The notes under the pieces were generated by a model. The model made no database searches. It was not told the DNA's origin and saw nothing but the letters and a program-made list of their open reading frames with translations. This document shows positions 25,471 through 36,000 of a DNA stretch of 64,000 bases, piece by piece. Where the stretch lies: the NCBI GenBank assembly GCA_016713425.1, contig JADJPE010000005.1, positions 1,922,001 through 1,986,000 on the forward strand. Direction: 5' to 3'. Position numbers and translations under genes: made by a program. Source of the stretch: Deltaproteobacteria bacterium. Lineage in GTDB: Bacteria; Myxococcota; Kuafuiibacteriia; Kuafuiibacteriales; Kuafuiibacteriaceae. Every line of letters starts with the position of its first letter. Position 1 is the stretch's first letter.

Positions 25471-28353
25471 ATGACCGACAGTCGGCAATATGCGGTCTTG
25501 GGACCGCTTCTCTCGGGCGCGGATTCGCGAGCTTTCTTGGGTTGCGAAGTGATCGAGGGCCAACCGCGGCCAGAGCGGCCCGTCGTCGTCGTTTGGCTTC
25601 CCGAGGAGATCGCGAACGATCCGAAGCGTGTCGCGCGCTTGCAGCGAGAGACGGCCTTCGTCACGCAGCTTCGCCACCCGAACCTCATCCGCGTGTTTGG
25701 GCTCGAATGTTTCGATGAAGGTTGGGCGCGGGTGGTTGCGTTCGTCGACGGCGAATCGCTCCAGAATGTGCTGCAGCGGGCGGCAGACATCGTCGCGGAG
25801 AAGACGCTCGAGGGTTCAGACCGCGGTGAGTCGTCGTCTCCCGATGGAGCATCGGCCTCTCAGCTCGTCGATCTTCCGATCGTCGTCCGGATGATTCTCG
25901 ACGTTTGCGATGGCATCCACCACGCGCACGAAGAGGGCCTGTCGCGGTATGCGGGACGCCCAATCGTGCACGGTGGTTTGCGGCCCGACACGATCTTGGT
26001 GACGTTCGATGGGCTCACGATGGTGACGGGGTACGGTGCCTCCGCGCTCGCGCCGGTCGATCGCGGTGGCATGCACAAGCACACGCTCGTGTATCTCGCG
26101 CCGGAGCAGATCATTGGCGGCAAGGCGACGGCCAGCCCGGCCACCGACGTGTACGCCATCGGTGCAACGCTCTATACCCTATTGACCGGGCACCCGCCTT
26201 TCGCGATGGCCGAAGACGTCGAGCGGGCCGTGCTGACGAGCGAGGTTCCGACCTTCGAGGGCGACTCGGTCCGGGCGCGCCTCGGGCGCGTCGCTTGTAC
26301 GGCGCTCTCGAAACGAGGTGCGGATCGCTTCGAGAGTGTGGCCGCTCTTCGGCAGGCTATCTTGACGGCGCTCGGCGACGTCGCCCCCGCCCGTCGAGAG
26401 GAAGTTGCCGCGTTCGTGGGTCGGATCATCCCGACGACCTCCCCCGAACGCCAGGGACGGCTGGCGCTCTTGAGCTCTGCCCATGATCTCGACGCGGTCA
26501 CTGTACTTTCGCGCCAGAGCGAACCGCCTGAGGGCATGGATCCCGCGCTTTTCGAGGCCGCTCGTCCGGGACCCTCATCCGGAGTGGGTGATGGCGCATC
26601 CCTCGCGCCGCGCGATCGCGCCGTGACCGAAGCGGTTGCGCGTTCCGGAACCTCCGGAACCTCCGGAACGCGACCGGAACCGGCTCCGGTCGCGAAGGCA
26701 TCCGGTCCGACGGCTGAGTCGTTGGCGACGCCCGTCGCCATCCCGAAGGGCGTTGCGTACGACCTCGAAGAGCACACCGTCCTCGATGGTCGCCACTCGT
26801 CGGAAGCTGCGTCGCCGGGAGCAAGGGCTTCGCTTCCCTCCGACGAGCAAACCGCGGTCGACGGGCATTCGGTTGCATGGAGCGCGAGGAGCCCATCACC
26901 ACCACCATCGCCATCACCATCACCCCCATCGCGATCGCCGATCGACGACGAGCCGACGGCCGCTGATTTGTCGGCCGAGGACGAGACCATGGGGGGCCAG
27001 GCCGACGGTGTGGATCTTCCCGCGCCAGTTCCGGTGCGAACCGCCGATTTGCCTTCGTTCAATCCCGCTGGAAACGCTGAGCCGTTCTCCGCGTATGTTC
27101 CGCCGACCGCGACGCTGACTTCCCCGCGGATTCCGCTGTCGCCGATGGGCCCATCGAGCACTGAAGCGGCCTCGCCATCGATGCCTCTGTCGTCGCCTTG
27201 GTCGGCCCTGCCGTCCTCGGGCCTTCCTGTTAAGCTTGGTCCTGACACGAGCCTGGGCCCCCAAGCCGGCGCGGCTCCGCCGTCTCCGATGGTGGTCCCA
27301 TCGACGTCTTCGGCGGTATCTCCACCCGCCTCTTCGGGGGCGTCGACGCCGCCGTCTTCGGCCGCGAGCGCGCTGGGCTTTTCGCCCTCGGTCGCGCCCG
27401 CGGGACCCTCGGTCGCGGTGGTGGTGGCGGCTTCGAGCGCCCCGTTCATACCGCGTTCAGAAGCGCCGTCGGGCACGCCCGCTGCACCGGCCTTGACTCC
27501 GCAGCAGGCGCAGGTTGCCAAGGAGCTCAAGGAACCCGCCGGGATGCCGCAGCCCAAGACCCGCCGGGAGATCTCGGAAATCACGGCGTTCAACGCCCGC
27601 GCTGGCGACTCATCGCGATCTCTTTTGATGCTCGCTGTTCTCGGTCTCGTCGGTTTGCTGGCTGGGATCTTCTACTTCGGGAAGGACGTTCCCGAGGGGC
27701 TCGACGAGCCGACGGCGACCGTTCCGTCGGCCATGATCCGTGAGATGCTCCAGGAAAACACCCCCGACGGCGACAACGGTTCGTCGCCCGAAGATTCGGT
27801 CGTGGACTCCGGCGGCTCTGGCTCCGCGCCCAAGCCTGCCTCAGGCTCAGGTGCTGAAGCGGCCTCTGGGGCCGCCGGGACCGGCGCAAAGTCGGGTGAG
27901 TCGAACAATGTTGCGGAGGGCGATCCGGTTTCGCCCGTGGCTCAGTTCGGATCCGTCTCCATTCGGTCGGAGCCGCCCGTGGACGTCTACGACGCGAATC
28001 GGTTCCTTGGCCGCACCCCGCTGACGGCCGAGCTGTCCGTCGGGCATCACCGACTCCGGTTCACGGACAAGACGCTCGCGATCAATGCCTATCGCACCTA
28101 CAAGATTCGTGCGGGCGAAGAGAAGCGTGACTTTGTGACCTTCGGGAAGAGCACCATCGTCGTGAATGCGCCGCGAGGCGCGCTGGTCTTGCTCAATCAA
28201 CGGAACTTGGGCAAGGCACCCATCGAGCCGGTCGAGGTCTATGAAGGTCGCTATCTCCTCAAGGTTTCCGTCGATGGCATGAATTGGACGGAGTGGGTCA
28301 ACGCACTTCCGGGCAAGAAGATGGAGTACAACGTCGCGGTCAAAGGCCCATAG
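25471..28353 (+). CDS. Pseudokinase - membrane helix - PEGA-domain protein
   Basis: 960 residues. The kinase-like domain (about 5-300) keeps the fold landmarks (LRHPNLIRVFGLE, YLAPEQIIGG, ATDVYAIGATLYTLLTGHPPF) but not the catalytic ones. The VAIK Lys position is Val (VVVVWLPEE), HRD is HGG (IVHGGLRPDTIL, 167-169), and DFG is GYG (187-189). A long Pro/Ser/Ala disordered region (about 380-690) leads to a membrane helix (LLMLAVLGLVGLLAGIFYF, about 712-730). The periplasmic C-terminus contains PEGA-type sequence (VSIRSEPPVDVYDANRFLGR, IVVNAPRGALVLLNQRNLGK). Likely a transmembrane binding or scaffold protein. The last 14 bases overlap the converging barrel-protein gene. Confidence 0.85.
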   Translation: MTDSRQYAVLGPLLSGADSRAFLGCEVIEGQPRPERPVVVVWLPEEIANDPKRVARLQRETAFVTQLRHPNLIRVFGLECFDEGWARVVAFVDGESLQNVLQRAADIVAEKTLEGSDRGESSSPDGASASQLVDLPIVVRMILDVCDGIHHAHEEGLSRYAGRPIVHGGLRPDTILVTFDGLTMVTGYGASALAPVDRGGMHKHTLVYLAPEQIIGGKATASPATDVYAIGATLYTLLTGHPPFAMAEDVERAVLTSEVPTFEGDSVRARLGRVACTALSKRGADRFESVAALRQAILTALGDVAPARREEVAAFVGRIIPTTSPERQGRLALLSSAHDLDAVTVLSRQSEPPEGMDPALFEAARPGPSSGVGDGASLAPRDRAVTEAVARSGTSGTSGTRPEPAPVAKASGPTAESLATPVAIPKGVAYDLEEHTVLDGRHSSEAASPGARASLPSDEQTAVDGHSVAWSARSPSPPPSPSPSPPSRSPIDDEPTAADLSAEDETMGGQADGVDLPAPVPVRTADLPSFNPAGNAEPFSAYVPPTATLTSPRIPLSPMGPSSTEAASPSMPLSSPWSALPSSGLPVKLGPDTSLGPQAGAAPPSPMVVPSTSSAVSPPASSGASTPPSSAASALGFSPSVAPAGPSVAVVVAASSAPFIPRSEAPSGTPAAPALTPQQAQVAKELKEPAGMPQPKTRREISEITAFNARAGDSSRSLLMLAVLGLVGLLAGIFYFGKDVPEGLDEPTATVPSAMIREMLQENTPDGDNGSSPEDSVVDSGGSGSAPKPASGSGAEAASGAAGTGAKSGESNNVAEGDPVSPVAQFGSVSIRSEPPVDVYDANRFLGRTPLTAELSVGHHRLRFTDKTLAINAYRTYKIRAGEEKRDFVTFGKSTIVVNAPRGALVLLNQRNLGKAPIEPVEVYEGRYLLKVSVDGMNWTEWVNALPGKKMEYNVAVKGP

Positions 28354-30487
28354 TCAGCGCACAGCGGACGTCGATGCCGGACGGACGCACCTGCGTTGGT
28401 GCGACGAAGTACGGCTGATTGAAGAGATTATCGACGCGAAGGTCGAACCGAACGTTTCGGCTGAATGCCACGTTCCAGCCCATGCCCACCCAGATGGACG
28501 CCGCTCTCTGATCCGGATACACCGCGCCGGTGGCACCCATGGTGTCGCTCGCACCCCCCAACGACGATGCGGTTGACGATGCGGTTGGCGTCTTCGAGCG
28601 CCAGGGTCCCGAGGCGAACTGGCCGTGAACCGAGAACGTACCGAACGTCGGCGACGCTGTATAGCGCACGATGACGTCGCCCAATACGCGTGATGCGACG
28701 CTGAGGACGGACCGCTTTTCTGTTGCCCGGTCGTCGTCCGCCCAACCCACGATGGCCTCTGCTTCGAGGTGTCGCGTGAGCTTGGTTGCGGCCGCGACTT
28801 CCATTCCGAAGACCGCAGCCGGCGCGTCGTTCTTGAACTGCCTCCAGGTGTTGGAGGTGGGGGTGATGCCGTCCGTGATCCACTGGCGAAATGCGATCAG
28901 ATGAAGACGGACGTCCTCGGATCGGAGCTCAGGGCCCGCCTCGATCGTCAACGTCCGCTCGGGCCTGAGGAACGCGAGAACATCTTCTCGAGCCCGCTGC
29001 TCGAAGACGCTCGGGACGCGCGCGTTTCTTCGCGCACCGAAGCGAAAGGAGAATGGCCCCGCCAGCTTCAGCGATGCGCTCCCGGTAAATAGGCACAACG
29101 TCGACGTTTCGTTGGGCGTGAAGCGATCGTCTTCGAGGCTTGCCGCGGACCCTTCCGGGCCGGCGGTACGGTCGTGCTGAATTCGAAAAGCCCATGCCGT
29201 CCAAACGCGGCCAAGGTCGAGTCGAGCCTTGGCCGACGCACCCAACTCGTGCGCTGCGACCGCCGCCTGGCGGGCGTCGTCGAGCCAGTCGGTGCGCCCA
29301 AAGACGGTCGCGCCGATGCGCACGGCCCGAAGCGGCACCAGGTTGACGGCCAGGTTGCCCTGCAGGCGCTTGGCCCGCGTGGCCCGTTCGTCGAGCCCCT
29401 CGTAGCCTGTGCGTGCCTCGAACTCGACCCGGCGCGTGCTCGACCAGCCCCGCGCGTGGCCGAGCAGGAGGTAGTGACGCACCTGGTCGATGCCCGTGCC
29501 GCTCGTCTCCTGAAACGCACCCCCGAGCACGAGCTCGAGTGGATCCTCCGCGCGTCCGAAGAGGCTCGTGACCGCGGATGCGGCGAGTCTTCGCCTTCGG
29601 GGAGGGGTGTCGACGCTCCCCGCGGTCGTCGACGACGACGTACCCCAAGGTTCCTGCGCCTCGAAGTCCGCCGCAATGCGGAGGCCAAAGATTCCCGCGC
29701 GGCTCGCGAAATCGATCGCCGCACCCATAGACCGATCGGCGCTTCGCGCCACCGCGGTGACGCTCGAGGTCCATGCCCAGTCCGTGTCCGTGTCCGTGTC
29801 CGTGTCCGAGCTCGAGCTCGAGCTCAAGCGCGAGCTCAAGCCCAGTCCGGCGCTCGCGCTTGCGTTCGTGTGTGCGCTCGACCGTGCGTCGCGTCCCCTT
29901 GGTCTTGGCGCTCGCGCCACGCGGATCGGATTCGCGAGCGCCATCTCGACGACCGTCTCTTCCGGGCCCGTCGACAGCGGCCCCCCGATCCTGATCGAGG
30001 CGCCCGAGAGGATGCGCGCCGATCCGTGGGTCCATCCGAGAAAGGGCGAGCGCGGCCTCAAGAGCGTGAGCCCGTTCATCGTCTCGCCCGTAGGGCGAGT
30101 CGCGCGCACGCTTCTAAGCGGCGTGATCGAGTCGTCCAGCGCCTCCGCCTGAGACCGGGGCGCAGCCTCGAGGCCCGCCGCCCGCGAGATTCGTGTTCGG
30201 TTCGGGTTGAAGAATTTTCGGACGGAGGAAGTTCTCGTCGGCGATGACGTTGTCGACCCCGCGGGCGATCGCCCGGCCGCACCCGACGGCACCGGCACAG
30301 GCACTGGCACTGGTACTGCCACTGGCGTTGATGTCGATGTCGACGAAAGCAGCGCAGCCAACGCGAGCTCTTCCGGTGTGAGAAGCTCCTCCTCGAGCTC
30401 CTCACGCAACTGCTTCAGTTGCTCGACCTCCCCCGTGGCGGAGAGCGCGAGCAGTGCGGCAAGCGTGATGGGTCCCAAGGCGAGCAC
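28340..30487 (-). CDS. TonB-dependent-receptor-like outer-membrane beta-barrel protein
   Basis: 715 residues. A GTG start with a hydrophobic N-terminus (LALGPITLAALLALSATG) gives a plausible signal, followed by low-complexity hexanucleotide-coded stretches (Pro-Val, Ser-Thr, Asp-Thr). The long remainder alternates hydrophobic residues as barrel strands do. It ends with the hallmark receptor terminus: LRVDNLFNQPYFVAP then RPSGIDVRCALTMGL. I cannot see a normal TonB box or a well-formed plug domain. Ligand unknown. No SD sequence is obvious at the GTG, so the start is uncertain. The 3' end overlaps the pseudokinase gene by 14 bases. Confidence 0.7.
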   Translation of the reverse strand: MLALGPITLAALLALSATGEVEQLKQLREELEEELLTPEELALAALLSSTSTSTPVAVPVPVPVPVPSGAAGRSPAGSTTSSPTRTSSVRKFFNPNRTRISRAAGLEAAPRSQAEALDDSITPLRSVRATRPTGETMNGLTLLRPRSPFLGWTHGSARILSGASIRIGGPLSTGPEETVVEMALANPIRVARAPRPRGRDARSSAHTNASASAGLGLSSRLSSSSSSDTDTDTDTDWAWTSSVTAVARSADRSMGAAIDFASRAGIFGLRIAADFEAQEPWGTSSSTTAGSVDTPPRRRRLAASAVTSLFGRAEDPLELVLGGAFQETSGTGIDQVRHYLLLGHARGWSSTRRVEFEARTGYEGLDERATRAKRLQGNLAVNLVPLRAVRIGATVFGRTDWLDDARQAAVAAHELGASAKARLDLGRVWTAWAFRIQHDRTAGPEGSAASLEDDRFTPNETSTLCLFTGSASLKLAGPFSFRFGARRNARVPSVFEQRAREDVLAFLRPERTLTIEAGPELRSEDVRLHLIAFRQWITDGITPTSNTWRQFKNDAPAAVFGMEVAAATKLTRHLEAEAIVGWADDDRATEKRSVLSVASRVLGDVIVRYTASPTFGTFSVHGQFASGPWRSKTPTASSTASSLGGASDTMGATGAVYPDQRAASIWVGMGWNVAFSRNVRFDLRVDNLFNQPYFVAPTQVRPSGIDVRCALTMGL
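29781..29840 (-). repeat. Hexanucleotide tandem tracts (TCCGTG)n and (AGCTCG)n
   Basis: On the minus strand the tracts code for Ser runs followed by Asp-Thr repeats inside the barrel-like protein. The units keep frame. A similar hexanucleotide tract (30289-30345) codes for Ser-Thr and Pro-Val repeats near its N-terminus. Confidence 0.85.
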
Positions 30488-30544
30488 GGTGGCCGGGCGG
30501 AGCCTAGCCCAACCGCCTGCCTCTGTCCTCGGACAGGCGCCGTT

Positions 30545-33004
30545 TCACGGCTGCGCGCGCGCGCCTGGCTGGATGGCCCACGGAGCGGGGGCCGAGACCG
30601 CGACCGGCGTTCCCGCGATCAGCAGTCGGGATGTTCCGGTGTTGAGGCGACCGGAGAACTTGGGGGTGACGAGGAAGCTCGCTTCGAATTCGGGTGAAGA
30701 CCCAGTCGATGCGAAAAGGATCGGACCTGTCTCACGCAGCTCGAACCGATTCAACACGCCGGCCGTGACGAGCTGCTCGAGGCTGCGGGTTGAGGGCACG
30801 AGGCCGCTTGGAAGGAAGCACTCGATGGTCAGAGCCGAGCGTGCCGGTGCGACGGCTCGCACGGTGATCATCTGCGACTCTGCGACCTTCAGCGGTCCGG
30901 CGGCGCTGACAAGGAGGCTGACCGCTTTGTCGCGTGCCGAAGCTTCGCTCGCCGGCGCCGTGCCGAGTCGATGCGTCTCGATGCTCATCGTGAAGCCAAG
31001 CCCTGGGACCGGAGGCGACGCCTCCAGTCTCCACCGGTGTTCGCCGCCCGCGGTGGGCGTGGCTGCACTCAGGATGGCCACGTCCTTTCGGCGATCGCCG
31101 CGGAGTGTCGTTGACGCGAGGGGTTGGTCGTCGAGGAATGCGGAGATCTCGATACGGTCGGGGATCGGCGTTCGGAACGCCAAGAGCAATGCGCGAAGTC
31201 CGAGCATGTTCGCGCGCCCATCCCCGAAGCCCGCGCCGGCTCGGTAGGCGCCTAGGACCATGTCTGCGAGGTCCGCGGTGATGTCAGCGATGGCGCCCGC
31301 GCCACCCGCGGCACCTGCGCCGTCTGCGCTCCCCGTCGAAGCCGAAGCTGTCTTGCCTTCGAGGGCGAGAATCGCAAGCGCGGAAGCTTCGACGGCGGAA
31401 GGCTGGCGTCCGTCTCCGCGCTCGACGCCGTCCTCGACGTGGAGCTGTTTCTTTCCGCCTTCGACGTCTTTGATGCTGGCCGCGAGCGTTTCGTGGAGCT
31501 TCGTCTCGAGTCCTCCGAGTCGGGCGCCGCTTGAAAGGACGGCGGCTGCGGTGTAGCCGTCTCGAATCTGGGCGGCGTTGCGCTCAAACGCCCCGCCGGC
31601 CCGAAGACGAATCACCTCGAGCTCTGCTTGTTCGCTCGGTGAGGTCATCGTGTTCGACAGCGCGCGTACCGCGTCGGCTGTGTGGACGAGGAGACGCTGG
31701 AGCGACCAGCCGCTTGCGCCTCCGAAGAATCCGTCGGGGCCTTGGCTTCGCGCGAGCTGGGTCTTGAGACGTGCGGCGAGGCGGCTCAGCACGGGGTCGT
31801 CGGGATGTGCGCTCGCGGCGGTGAGGAGCATCGGGACGAGTTCGACCTGGGGGGCGCGGGCGCGGCGGATCACTCTTTGGCTCGTCCGGATGCGCATCGT
31901 GCGGAGAGCCTCGGCGTCTGGGGTCTCGCCCAGGTTCTCAAGCAGCTTCTTGGCCTCGCCCGCGAGCTGAAGTGCGTACGCTTCGTCCGCGGCTTCAGGC
32001 CGGTCGGGTGCTGCGCGCAGTTCGGCCCGTACGACGGCGAGCGCGCCCGGGAACACGGTGATCGTGGTGCGTGCGCTCGAGGGTTCGACGTCGTTGGGGA
32101 TGGTGACCTCGAAGGTACGCGGGCCCGCGAGTGTCCCGCTTCGGAGCTCGAACGAAGCCGGAAGCGTCGACTGCACCCGGATGGTCCGCGACACTCGATC
32201 TTGACCACCGAAATGCGCGTCGACGTTGATCTCGCCCGGCTGGTTCGCCTGAACGCGAATGTACTCGATCGCACTGCCCCGAGGCGGTACGCGAAGAAGC
32301 TGGTTCTCCGTGGCGCGCGCCGCACCTGAAATCTCGACCTCGAGTCGTTGGGCCACTGAGGTTTCTGTTGTGTTGACGACCTGAACGGGCAGCTCGATTT
32401 CGTCGCCTGCATGCAGGAACGACGGCATGACCGGCTCCACGTACGTGGGAAGCGTTCCGACGAACTGCGTCGTGGCGCCGCCTTGAGCACCGCTCTTCGC
32501 GTGGGCGAGGGCGAGCACTCGCCACGTCGTGAGTCGGTCGGGTACCGGAAACTCGACCTCGGCCTGGCCCTCGTCGTTGGTTCTCACGCTCGGACGGAAC
32601 AGGAGCGTTTCGGGGAACCATGCGCGCGTGGGTGCGACCTTGGCCGATTGCGTACCATCGGCTGGTGCTTCCTGGGCCTCGTCCGGATCCAGGACCAACC
32701 TCTTGCGGCTCTCTTGTGCCTTGGGCATGGGCTTCCCGGCAAACATCGCAGCCTGCGCTGGGCTGGCGGGCGCGCCGCCCGCTGCGTGGCTCCCGACTGC
32801 GCCCATGTCAGTGAGTATAGGACGGGAGTTCGCTTCGCGCCCCTGGTCTCGCAGAGCGGACTTCTCGAGCTCGATATCGTCGCGCGCATCGACCTCTGGT
32901 TCGGCCTCGGCGGGGCCTTCGGATTTTCGGAGGCCCTCACAGCTCCACGCCCAGCAAGCAATGACCAGCAGTCGCAGTGTGAATGAACTTCGGATCCAGG
33001 TCAT
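30545..33004 (-). CDS. Alpha-2-macroglobulin C-terminal half (A2M bait-adjacent and TED-like domains), no thioester motif
   Basis: 819 residues. The N-terminal hydrophobic segment (LRLLVIACWAWSC) suggests a lipoprotein or signal anchor. About residues 120-190 match the A2M hallmark: AWFPETLLFRPSVRTNDEGQ then VEFPVPDRLTTWRVLALAHA. A beta-rich region and an alpha-helical TED-like region follow (DGFFGGASGWSLQRLLVHTA). The thioester CxEQ of trapping macroglobulins is absent. The ATG overlaps the stop of the upstream gene (ATGA), which carries the missing N-terminal macroglobulin domains, so the two products probably form one complex. Known role of the family: periplasmic or surface protease inhibition or envelope defence. 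Here covalent trapping is not expected. Confidence 0.8.
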   Translation of the reverse strand: MTWIRSSFTLRLLVIACWAWSCEGLRKSEGPAEAEPEVDARDDIELEKSALRDQGREANSRPILTDMGAVGSHAAGGAPASPAQAAMFAGKPMPKAQESRKRLVLDPDEAQEAPADGTQSAKVAPTRAWFPETLLFRPSVRTNDEGQAEVEFPVPDRLTTWRVLALAHAKSGAQGGATTQFVGTLPTYVEPVMPSFLHAGDEIELPVQVVNTTETSVAQRLEVEISGAARATENQLLRVPPRGSAIEYIRVQANQPGEINVDAHFGGQDRVSRTIRVQSTLPASFELRSGTLAGPRTFEVTIPNDVEPSSARTTITVFPGALAVVRAELRAAPDRPEAADEAYALQLAGEAKKLLENLGETPDAEALRTMRIRTSQRVIRRARAPQVELVPMLLTAASAHPDDPVLSRLAARLKTQLARSQGPDGFFGGASGWSLQRLLVHTADAVRALSNTMTSPSEQAELEVIRLRAGGAFERNAAQIRDGYTAAAVLSSGARLGGLETKLHETLAASIKDVEGGKKQLHVEDGVERGDGRQPSAVEASALAILALEGKTASASTGSADGAGAAGGAGAIADITADLADMVLGAYRAGAGFGDGRANMLGLRALLLAFRTPIPDRIEISAFLDDQPLASTTLRGDRRKDVAILSAATPTAGGEHRWRLEASPPVPGLGFTMSIETHRLGTAPASEASARDKAVSLLVSAAGPLKVAESQMITVRAVAPARSALTIECFLPSGLVPSTRSLEQLVTAGVLNRFELRETGPILFASTGSSPEFEASFLVTPKFSGRLNTGTSRLLIAGTPVAVSAPAPWAIQPGARAQP

Positions 33005-36000
33005 GGGGCGTTCCTCCGAACGTAGTCGATCCAGTTCTCGACGTCTTCGTCGAGGTGGGTGCCGTTGATGATGACCGACCGCGGATCGAGGAGCGCGAGG
33101 AGATCATCAGGGAGCATGTCGAGCCGAATGCGACGGCCATAGGCGTCGGTCGTCGGTCGATCGGCGTCTTCGCGCGCCGAGAGGGTGTCTTCATAGAACT
33201 TCACCATGGCTTGCGGGGTCAGCGTTTCGTCGTCCTTGGCTGCCTTCTCCCAGGCTTGGACGTTCCCATAAACCTCGGCGAAAATGGCGTAGAACGTGTC
33301 AGTGAGCTTCTCGACCGGGTCGAAGCTCGTCTCGCCCTCGGCGTTGATCCGGCGATCGAGGTCCTCGAAGGTCGGTGGTCGTTCGACGCGAAGCATCGCG
33401 GCCGCTTGCGCGTTGGCGCCGCGAATCTGCCCTGAGGATAGCAGCGTGGCATCCAGGATTCCGAAGGCGGGCTCGGAGAGCGCCACCAAACTACGGAGGC
33501 CGTCGAGCTCATGTGCGTTCGGCAGCGGCGTCAGTTGTGCCAAGGATTCATCGACGCCGATCAACGTGACGGCCGCTGCGGTTGGGACATTGTTCTGCCG
33601 CGTCGAGACGAGGAGCTTGGCTTGGTCGCCGGGCGAATATTGAGCTTTGCTCGACTTGAGCTCGATCTCGAGGCGCCTTTCTTCGGGCACAAAGATCAGT
33701 GTGCGCGCGCCGTTCCATTCGACCGTAAACCAGCCGTCGAGCGCCTGCGGGAGCGTGAACTTTGCCGTCTTGGTCTTCGGGTCGACGAGCGCCCGGATCT
33801 GCTCTTCTTCCGGTCGGCTCATGAGGGCCTCGTGCTGAAGGGTGAGCTCGAGCTTCTTCGGAAGACCTTCCCGATAGCTTGGTCCGCGCAGGAGCTGGAT
33901 CTCCACCGAGTCTCCACGTTTGGCGACCGAAGGTGTGGCCCGGAGCCGAAGCGGCGGGATCTCGCCGGGCGGAACGAAAAGTCTTGCCGAGGCCTCGTCG
34001 GCCGAGGAGGCGTTCGAGGAAGGCGAGTGGCCTTCATCTTGGACCTCCTCGACCAGAAATTCGTAGCCGAGCTTCGTCGTATCTTTGGGTCGTGGCGTCG
34101 TAATCGGGCGGGCATCGATGTCGAATCGGATGGTCGCGACAAAGGCGTTCGTCAGGTCTTCGTCGTTGTTCTTGGATGCGCGTAAAGCCTTGGCGTAACC
34201 ATCTTGCACGGCGCGGCGCGTGATGTCTTCGATGCAAGCGAAAACGGCTTGGTGCGGGCGGTGGCGCGGCGCAGGATTGCCGATCCATTCGAGTTCGAGA
34301 TGTTGGCGTTCGAGCTTTCGCCCGCCCTCGCCGGACAGATGGACCGCGAGCAGCCGCGGCAGGTCGGTTGATGGCGTGTGCGCGGTCAGGCAGCGACGCG
34401 CGTCCAGGAGCGCGGCGCCGACCGCTGTTTGCAGCCAGTCGGGCGGGTCGGGGATCGCATCGACGCTGTATGTGACGATGGGGCTTCGCGGGTTGCTGAG
34501 GCCGACGAGCACCGAGAGCGCCCGCGGTCTTGCGGCGGGTCCGAATCGCGCCTCGCGCATGGTCTCGCTCAGGCACTCACCGAGACGGCCTGGGGGCGGG
34601 ATCGCTGAGGACACTTGTCCATCCGCCCTCACGAAGAGGGCGATCGTTGTGCTCGCGTAACCGTCGACGAACCGCACGCACGGACGAAGGCTTGGAAGCC
34701 AACGATCGATCACGACTCGGTCGCCGAGCGATGCCTCGCCCGCTGAGTCGCCCGATCCGATGAGATCACGCGTGGCCTCGATCGCGACCGTGGGTTCGGG
34801 GCGCGCAGCTTCCCGCACGGGCGGCGCGGGAACGATCACCGTCGTCGGCGGACCGGGGTCGAGTTGGAGCTGGGCGACGCTGTCTGCATCGGTGACGGCC
34901 TCCGTGCCGGTGTCCGTCGGATCCCAAGCACGGCGGATCCGAAAGCGGGTCTCGGGTCGAGGTCGCCCGTCGGCGGTCGTGATGCGGACGAAGACACGGT
35001 TGTTGTAGCCGCTCACGAGTCCGTCGCCGTACTCCGTGACTGCATCGACCATGAGTGGTGCGCGCGACAGGAGGATTCTTACCTGGCCCTCGACCATGTC
35101 GCCCGTTGAGTCGACCGCACGAATCATGGCCCGCAAGGTCGCTTGACCGTGGAGATCGCCGGGGACCTCGGGGAGGGCGACCGCGAATCGTCCGCTGGCG
35201 TCGGTGACGACGTGGGTCGGTAGACTCGCGGTCCAGTCCGGCGGCGGTGGCCATGCGCCGTGGAGCGTCCAGTCGAGCGAGACCTGTGCGTTCTGGACCG
35301 GCGCCGACGATGCGTAGCGAACCTCACCCATGACGTTCGGCTGATCGCCCCGTCCGTAGAAGGGCTGATCGGTCGAGGCTTCGACCACGAAGCGCGGGAG
35401 CGTGAACGGTGCGACCTTCACGGGCCGGACAGCGCTCGCGTCGCCCGAATCGAAGCGAATGTTCCAGATCCCTTCGGCGGCATCGGGCGCGAGTGGAAAC
35501 GTTCCGCCGACGATGCCGAAGTCATCGGCGCTCGCTTCCTCTTCGAGGACGACGTTCCCCTGCGGATCGGTGACCTGCCATCGTCCCGCACGTCCGCCGA
35601 TGGGGACGAGGTCGCGGGCTCGAAACAGCGCAGCCCGGTAGGCGATCACGTTGCCCGGTTCGTACAGCGGGCGGTCGGTGATCACGTGGATCTTGGCGGG
35701 CGCAAAGATCGGAAGCTTGAGTTCGACCGAGGTCTCATCGAAGGGCGCGACGCCGTGGACCCGAAGCGTGTAGAGGCCGTCCTTCAGATCATCGGGCAAG
35801 ACCACCTCGGCCCATCGAGATTCGCCCGAGCTGTCCCAGCCGTTTCGAGGGTCGAGCGATCGCTCTTCACCGGTGGGTGCAACGAGCGCGAGTGACAGCG
35901 TGCAGCGCTCCGCCGCGACCTGCTCCACGGCGTCCGAGCGGGCGGAAGTGAAGAACCCCTGGGGCACGACTTGGATGGCGCCACTCGCGCCGCGGCCAAG

